A stretch of 64,000 nt of DNA, taken from assembly GCF_021347895.1 (NCBI RefSeq), contig NC_067129.1, forward strand, positions 30,417,690 through 30,481,689. The letters are read 5' to 3'. Shown piece by piece: positions 61,581 through 64,000 of the stretch. Each line of letters opens with the position of its first letter. The first letter of the stretch is position 1. Origin of the DNA: Acanthochromis polyacanthus (Eukaryota; Chordata; Actinopteri; Pomacentridae). Under the pieces are notes generated by a model, which was not told where the DNA came from, did no database searches, and saw nothing but the letters and a program-made list of their open reading frames with translations. The position numbers were made by a program, and so were the translations under genes.

Positions 61581-63330
61581 TAACTGTATTTGTATGGCAG
61601 ATTTTTGGAGAGCGAAAGTTACAAAGCAAAATGTCAAATTAGAAAATGAATGCAACGAACAAGATCACCAACGAGCAACAGAAACAAGATAAAATAGTTC
61701 AATTTGCCACTCTGGAGCTCCTTCTACTAAAAAACATCATGGATGGTGTATTGGAAGTGACTTAACACGACAAAACATTGCAGTTAAGACCTCATAATGT
61801 TATTTAAGGTTTGATTATACCTGAAGAATGTACATATTACGGATTATTCCTGCAAAAAGTATACAAAATGCTACTGTTCTTGACTGTTATCTGTACTGAG
61901 GTGAGAAAAAACGGTGTTAATAATTCTGAAGAATTACCTTCCAAATGTAATAATAAAGCAAGATGCTTTACATTGGCCTAACTAATGTAAATAATGTAGC
62001 AAAAACCCTGCAGTATTTTTAATTTTTGGAGATAAACTTGACTCCTTTTCTTGTTGTTTTTTTACTGCATCTGTATTTCTGTCAGTCTTTGTGCATTTTC
62101 TGATCCCTGCTAATATCGTACAGTGGCATACACGTCCTTTATGTTAGCATAGCAACATGCAAAGTGCTACACGCCAACAAATTGCAGAAAATGTTTTCAA
62201 AATTAAAACTGATGTTGCCTTTCAGGGTGTAAGAGTAGCTCAATTAGGTCCGTCTCTGACTTCTGCAGCTTGAAGATGAACCAAACAAGCTGATGGTGGA
62301 AAACATAGCAGCTGCACAACGGCTCACTTTTCTGACGACCTTATGAACCGACGCTAATTACACATCACATTAGTGCTGCTAGTGTGGCTATATGCAGGAG
62401 GTGTTCATGCAAGCAGCGGTGAAAACTGCAGGACAAGGAGGTTTTATCATTTATAAGACCATTTCTCTGCAGAAATGTTGTACTTTTGCAGTGCAGGATT
62501 ACAGATTACTATAAAGAAGCTGTGCAGAGCAATGTGTGCAGGTGGTGGCAGGTTCATCGCCAGAGGTTTGCCTCACGACTAATTAAGCAGGTAGGCGGCA
62601 CAGACGGCAAAACTGTGAAGCACAAGATGAGCTGATGGTCATTAACGCAACCTGAGCCTCCACTTTAATCTGTATGGATGGAGAGACAGTGACCTAGAAA
62701 CAGAGAATGGAGGACAAAAAAGGTGCAGATCAAGAAAACAGGCGTAAAATGTTGAGAGACAGTGAAAAATGTGCAAATGAATCGACGACAGAGTGAGATG
62801 AACAAAAGAGAAAACAAAGTGGAAGTGAAGCGGAAATGAAATGGTGTATTTCTTTTCATTCTTTCTTTTCTGTTCCTGTTCGTTCCTTCTTTTCTCCTCC
62901 ACCAGAAAGACTGTAAAGTGTAAATATGTAAAGACAGAAGTGATGATGTCCTTTCACGTGCTCGTATCGATGTGATCGCCTCCTCCGTTGGTTCGGTGCA
63001 GCTGGACCGATTTGCAGGAGCTCATTTCTCAGCATATTTGCAAGACTTTAAACTTTCAGAGTCGTTTTTTTCTGCTTCTTCCTTCATTTTTCCCAAAGAG
63101 TCAAGCTTTTCCTTTTTTATTTTGGTTCCCCTTTGTGACTAAAGTCAGCAGGATCTTCCCCCTGGAAACGTTTTCTCTTTAGCTTGTTAGCTTTCCAGCT
63201 GTTTGTCATTCAGTAATCAGTTTCCTAAACTATATCTGACCCATAACCAGCATTACACTCAAATTCATCCCCACAAACACTCAGACACACCATATTATTA
63301 TTGCTAAAATCTGCACGAAGAGGCCTTATA
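61581..63330. other. Non-coding, nothing recognised
   Basis: No gene or repeat family was recognised. Frames at 62642-62902 are overlapping and low complexity. Confidence 0.45.
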
Positions 63331-64000
63331 CACTGCCTGTCCAAAAGAAAGTCTCCACTGTGATTTAACTAAACAAACAGGTACGATCCTTCCATTGGAT
63401 AATTACTACAGTGAAGAATACGTTTCAGTTGCAACAACTTATTTAACTCTGACTGATGCAGTGAGGAGCTTCTTATTTCTTAAACAACCGTGTTGGAAGA
63501 CATATCCTGCGGTCATGGAAAGGATGTTAATCTGTTTCAGAGGTGTCAAATTATTGGCCTGCATCAAGCAAAGAAAACAGAAACTACTAAAATCAGGTTA
63601 AGAACCATCCAACGCATTATTAAGACCTGAAGGATAGTGGAGAACCATCATCTTCCAGGAAGAAATGTGGTCGGTCATGTGGTCTGATGAGTCCAGATTT
63701 ACCCTGTTCCAGAGTGATGGGGGCATCAGGGTAAGAAGAAAGGCAGATGAAGTGATGAACTCATCATGGCTAGTGTCTACCAGCCAGTGGGGGTTAGAGT
63801 TATGATCTGGGGTTGGTCAGGTTCACCAACATTATGTTCCCAAAGAATGAGGTCAGCTGATACCTGAAGACACTGAATGACCAGGTCTTTACATCAGTGG
63901 AGGTTTTCTTCTCTGATGGCATGGACATGTTCCAAGATGACGATGTCAGGATTCATGGGCTCACATTGAGAATGAGTGGATCAGGGAGCATGAGATGGAT
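63331..64000 (+). pseudogene. Tc1/mariner-type relic, cut by the window end
   Basis: TA at 63329-63330 is followed by CACTGCCTGTCCAAAAGAAA, a Tc1-type terminus. Transposase pieces follow: VVWSDESRFTLFQSDGG at about 63674 (first catalytic Asp), LELWSGVGQ (glycine box eroded), and FQDDDVRIHG at about 63930 (second Asp). In-frame stops interrupt it. The third catalytic residue and the right end lie beyond the window. Confidence 0.85.

Overview
The window looks like intergenic or intronic DNA from a teleost fish, probably a percomorph. The reasons are its AT-rich background, long (CA)n and (AAT)n tracts, tRNA-derived SINEs ending in GGAT repeats, and many Tc1, piggyBac, hAT and PIF/Harbinger remains of fish type. 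I recognise no host protein-coding gene, rRNA or stand-alone tRNA gene. The only complete reading frames I can assign to a family are two transposases. Almost every other open frame is short, overlaps a repeat, or looks like chance.

Layout. 1-6.2 kb: low-information DNA with one SINE, one Tc1-type MITE copy and a CA microsatellite. 6.23-9.51 kb: a piggyBac element bounded by TTAA, with a two-exon transposase that keeps all catalytic aspartates. 9.54-10.08 kb: a hAT-like non-autonomous element. 11.6-15 kb: a second SINE and a Tc1 relic. 15.8-20.1 kb: a decayed Tc1 transposase gene in which a 29-bp stretch encoding the VKHGGGSIM motif has expanded to about 60 copies; a 2.2-kb LTR-like element later landed in the array. 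21.5-23 kb: two further repeat families. 25.03-28.46 kb: a 3.4-kb long-inverted-repeat (foldback) element carrying a Harbinger Myb-like exon relic in one arm. 28.5-31.1 kb: AT-rich degenerate repeats.

32.4-36 kb holds interspersed repeats and one half of a dispersed duplication. 36.35-37.99 kb is a full-length Tc1 element with an intact DD34E transposase and 213-bp terminal repeats. 39.3-40.2 kb and 42.7-43.45 kb are degenerate tandem arrays, and 41.16-41.65 kb is a solo LTR. 43.45-44.40 kb is an inverted-repeat element carrying a THAP zinc-finger exon. 44.8-46.7 kb is the second half of the duplication, split by a 1,230-bp element that is almost entirely a palindrome. The rest holds a third SINE, a 572-bp inverted-repeat element with a RecQ-type helicase fragment, a hAT MITE, a second Tc1 relic with an internal array, a Harbinger derivative, a LINE reverse-transcriptase scrap, and a Tc1-like relic that runs off the end.

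There is no operon or pathway logic here; the genes are independent selfish elements. The most unusual points are the minisatellite seeded from transposase codons, two unrelated palindromic elements that both appear to make 6-bp target duplications, and the RecQ fragment inside a small inverted-repeat element. All family names rest on motifs and terminal structure read by eye. No database search was run.
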